DNA of 6,134 bases from Methanosarcinales archaeon (GTDB taxonomy: Archaea; Halobacteriota; Syntropharchaeia; Alkanophagales; Methanospirareceae), in contig WJOV01000139.1 of the NCBI GenBank assembly GCA_009618475.1, positions 1-6,134 on the forward strand, in the 5' to 3' direction. Of the stretch, positions 4,838 through 6,134 are shown piece after piece. The position numbers and the translations under genes were made by a program. How positions within the stretch are numbered: position 1 is the first letter of the stretch; the number at the start of each line of letters is the position of its first letter. A model generated the notes under the pieces. That model saw only the letters and a list, made by a program, of their open reading frames with translations. It searched no databases and was not told the origin of the DNA.

Positions 4838-6134
4838 ACAACTACCTTTGTTCTTGCACTCCGGACAAAATTTTCGGCAAACCCGGTATAAGAAGCGGCA
4901 TGAAGATGAACAAAAGAAGCGAGGCAGTTTTTCGATACAATGCCGTCCATTCCGTCTTTTATACCTTCCCCTCTGCGTATTTTATAAGCAAAATCAACGT
5001 TTGCCATATCTTCGAGCAGTATTTTAGAATGATGAAATTCATGCCCCTTAAACCTGCTGCCTTTTTTTCCTAAGATACAATCCTTCCGAAACTCACCCTC
5101 CACATAGTTTATGACCCTCTTTTCGCCGCCCATCCTCGCCAATCCTTTTATCACACCGCACATCTCAAAACTACCGCCCTTATATTCGAGTTGTTCCATC
5201 AAATACATCAACCCGCCACATTCTGCATATATAACCCCGTAGCCCTCGTAAAAGTCTCTGAGGTAGTCGAGCATTTGCGTGTTCGAGGAAAGTTCAGCGA
5301 CGTAAATCTCCGGAAAGCCACCACCAATGTAAACGGCATCCACTCCCCCCGGAAGCTTTTTATCCCTTATCGGGCTGAAATACACGACTTCCGCACCTTC
5401 TAAAGCGAGTAAATCCAACGTGTCCTGATAGTAAAAATTGAACGCCTCGTCAAAAGCCACGGCAATTCTGACTTTTGCCCCTTCACTTCTATCCGCATGA
5501 AAAATCCGTGTTTCCGGCGTTTTCAGAGCACGTGCAGACTTTGCAACCTCAAAAAGTATTTTTATATCCACTCCTTCATTCACCGACTTTTTTATCTCGT
5601 TCAAAACGACGTCGAAATCTTGCCCTCTGTTTTTACATTCCGTAGCGGTAATCAAGCCAAGGTGTCGCATGGAAATTCCCAGCTCGCTTTTACGAGGAAT
5701 CTTACCGATGACTTTTACACCGCAATACTTCTCCACTGCCTTCTCCGCCTTCTCTCCATGTCTCTCGCTTCCAATATTGTTTAAAATAACGCCTGACATC
5801 TGCACTTCAGGGTCAAAACTTTTATAGCCGTTAACCACCGCGGCAACACTCCTCGTTATGCTGCCCGCATCAATCACAAGTATAACCGGACAGTGCAGAA
5901 TCTTTGCTATCTGTGCCGTGCTCCCGGTGTCATCGAAATAGTTCAAACCTTCGTAAAGCCCCCGCACTCCTTCTATTACTGCAATATCCGCACCCTCGCA
6001 GCCTCTTATAAATAGCTCCTTCACCGTATCAGCAGGCATCAAAAAACCGTCCAGATTCCTCGACGGTCTGTCGGAAACCAACGTATGAAACCCGGGGTCT
6101 ATATAGTCAAGTCCTACCTTGAACCCTTGAACTT
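4834..6134 (-). CDS. cfbB/cbiA: Cobyrinate / Ni-sirohydrochlorin a,c-diamide synthase (CbiA/CfbB family), N-terminus beyond window
   Basis: The enzyme amidates the a and c acetate side chains of a tetrapyrrole using glutamine and ATP: cobyrinate for cobalamin (CbiA) or Ni-sirohydrochlorin for coenzyme F430 (CfbB). There are 432 visible codons running off the right edge; the frame continues upstream of the TTG at 6081 with FKVGLDYIDPGFHT, a family signature, so that TTG is not the start. About 20 residues with the Walker A loop should lie outside the window. Visible motifs (numbered from the edge) are RPSRNLDGFLM (22-32), VIEGVRGLYEG (52-62), DDTGST (67-72), and PVILVIDAGS. The C-terminal class I glutamine amidotransferase domain has YAECGGLMYL with nucleophile C305 and the catalytic-His region FVHLHAASY (H409/H411). 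The substrate cannot be decided from the sequence; F430 synthesis is likely if the host is a methanogen or ANME archaeon. Confidence 0.92.
   Translation of the reverse strand, partial: VQGFKVGLDYIDPGFHTLVSDRPSRNLDGFLMPADTVKELFIRGCEGADIAVIEGVRGLYEGLNYFDDTGSTAQIAKILHCPVILVIDAGSITRSVAAVVNGYKSFDPEVQMSGVILNNIGSERHGEKAEKAVEKYCGVKVIGKIPRKSELGISMRHLGLITATECKNRGQDFDVVLNEIKKSVNEGVDIKILFEVAKSARALKTPETRIFHADRSEGAKVRIAVAFDEAFNFYYQDTLDLLALEGAEVVYFSPIRDKKLPGGVDAVYIGGGFPEIYVAELSSNTQMLDYLRDFYEGYGVIYAECGGLMYLMEQLEYKGGSFEMCGVIKGLARMGGEKRVINYVEGEFRKDCILGKKGSRFKGHEFHHSKILLEDMANVDFAYKIRRGEGIKDGMDGIVSKNCLASFVHLHAASYTGFAENFVRSARTKVVV

Noticed and set aside
6079..6081. TTG as the start of the CbiA-family gene
   Set aside because: The frame continues upstream to the window edge with the conserved FKVGLDYIDPGFHT segment, so the gene is truncated by the window and does not start here.

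Overview
The window looks like the chromosome of a euryarchaeon, probably a methanogen or a methane-oxidising ANME relative in the Methanomicrobia/Syntropharchaeia range. The gene content supports this: archaeal Pus10, a CbiA-family a,c-diamide synthase of the cobalamin/coenzyme F430 type, a short archaeal winged-helix protein, and a DUF3344-CARDB-beta-helix surface protein. Archaeal TATA-like boxes and Shine-Dalgarno sequences precede several starts. The lineage is inferred from protein families; there is no rRNA or other marker in the window.

Layout: (1) 1-1783, minus strand: N-terminal 594 codons of a secreted cell-surface protein (signal peptide, DUF3344-like domain, CARDB domain, parallel beta-helix repeats), cut by the left edge. 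(2) 1784-2505: a 722-bp non-coding stretch rich in inverted repeats. It holds an AATAG/CTATT inverted array beside the surface-gene start, a polypyrimidine tract with a strong hairpin, and a 151-bp palindromic, MITE-like element. (3) 2506-3759, minus: complete tRNA pseudouridine synthase Pus10. (4) 3760-3986: divergent promoter region. (5) 3987-4238, plus: 83-aa winged helix-turn-helix protein. (6) 4345-4572 and 4565-4837, plus: two small overlapping unknown genes, the first a likely two-helix membrane protein. (7) 4834-6134, minus: cobyrinate/Ni-sirohydrochlorin a,c-diamide synthase, cut by the right edge so that its Walker A end is missing. Its stop codon overlaps the stop of the last plus-strand gene inside a shared TTAA.

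The genes do not form one pathway. pus10 acts in tRNA modification, the CbiA-family gene in tetrapyrrole cofactor synthesis, and the DUF3344 protein at the cell surface. The three small plus-strand genes form a possible regulator and membrane-protein cluster between two conserved minus-strand genes. I saw no CRISPR array, transposase, rRNA or recognisable tRNA. The least explained material is the intergenic repeat zone (1784-2505) and the small-ORF pair (4345-4837).
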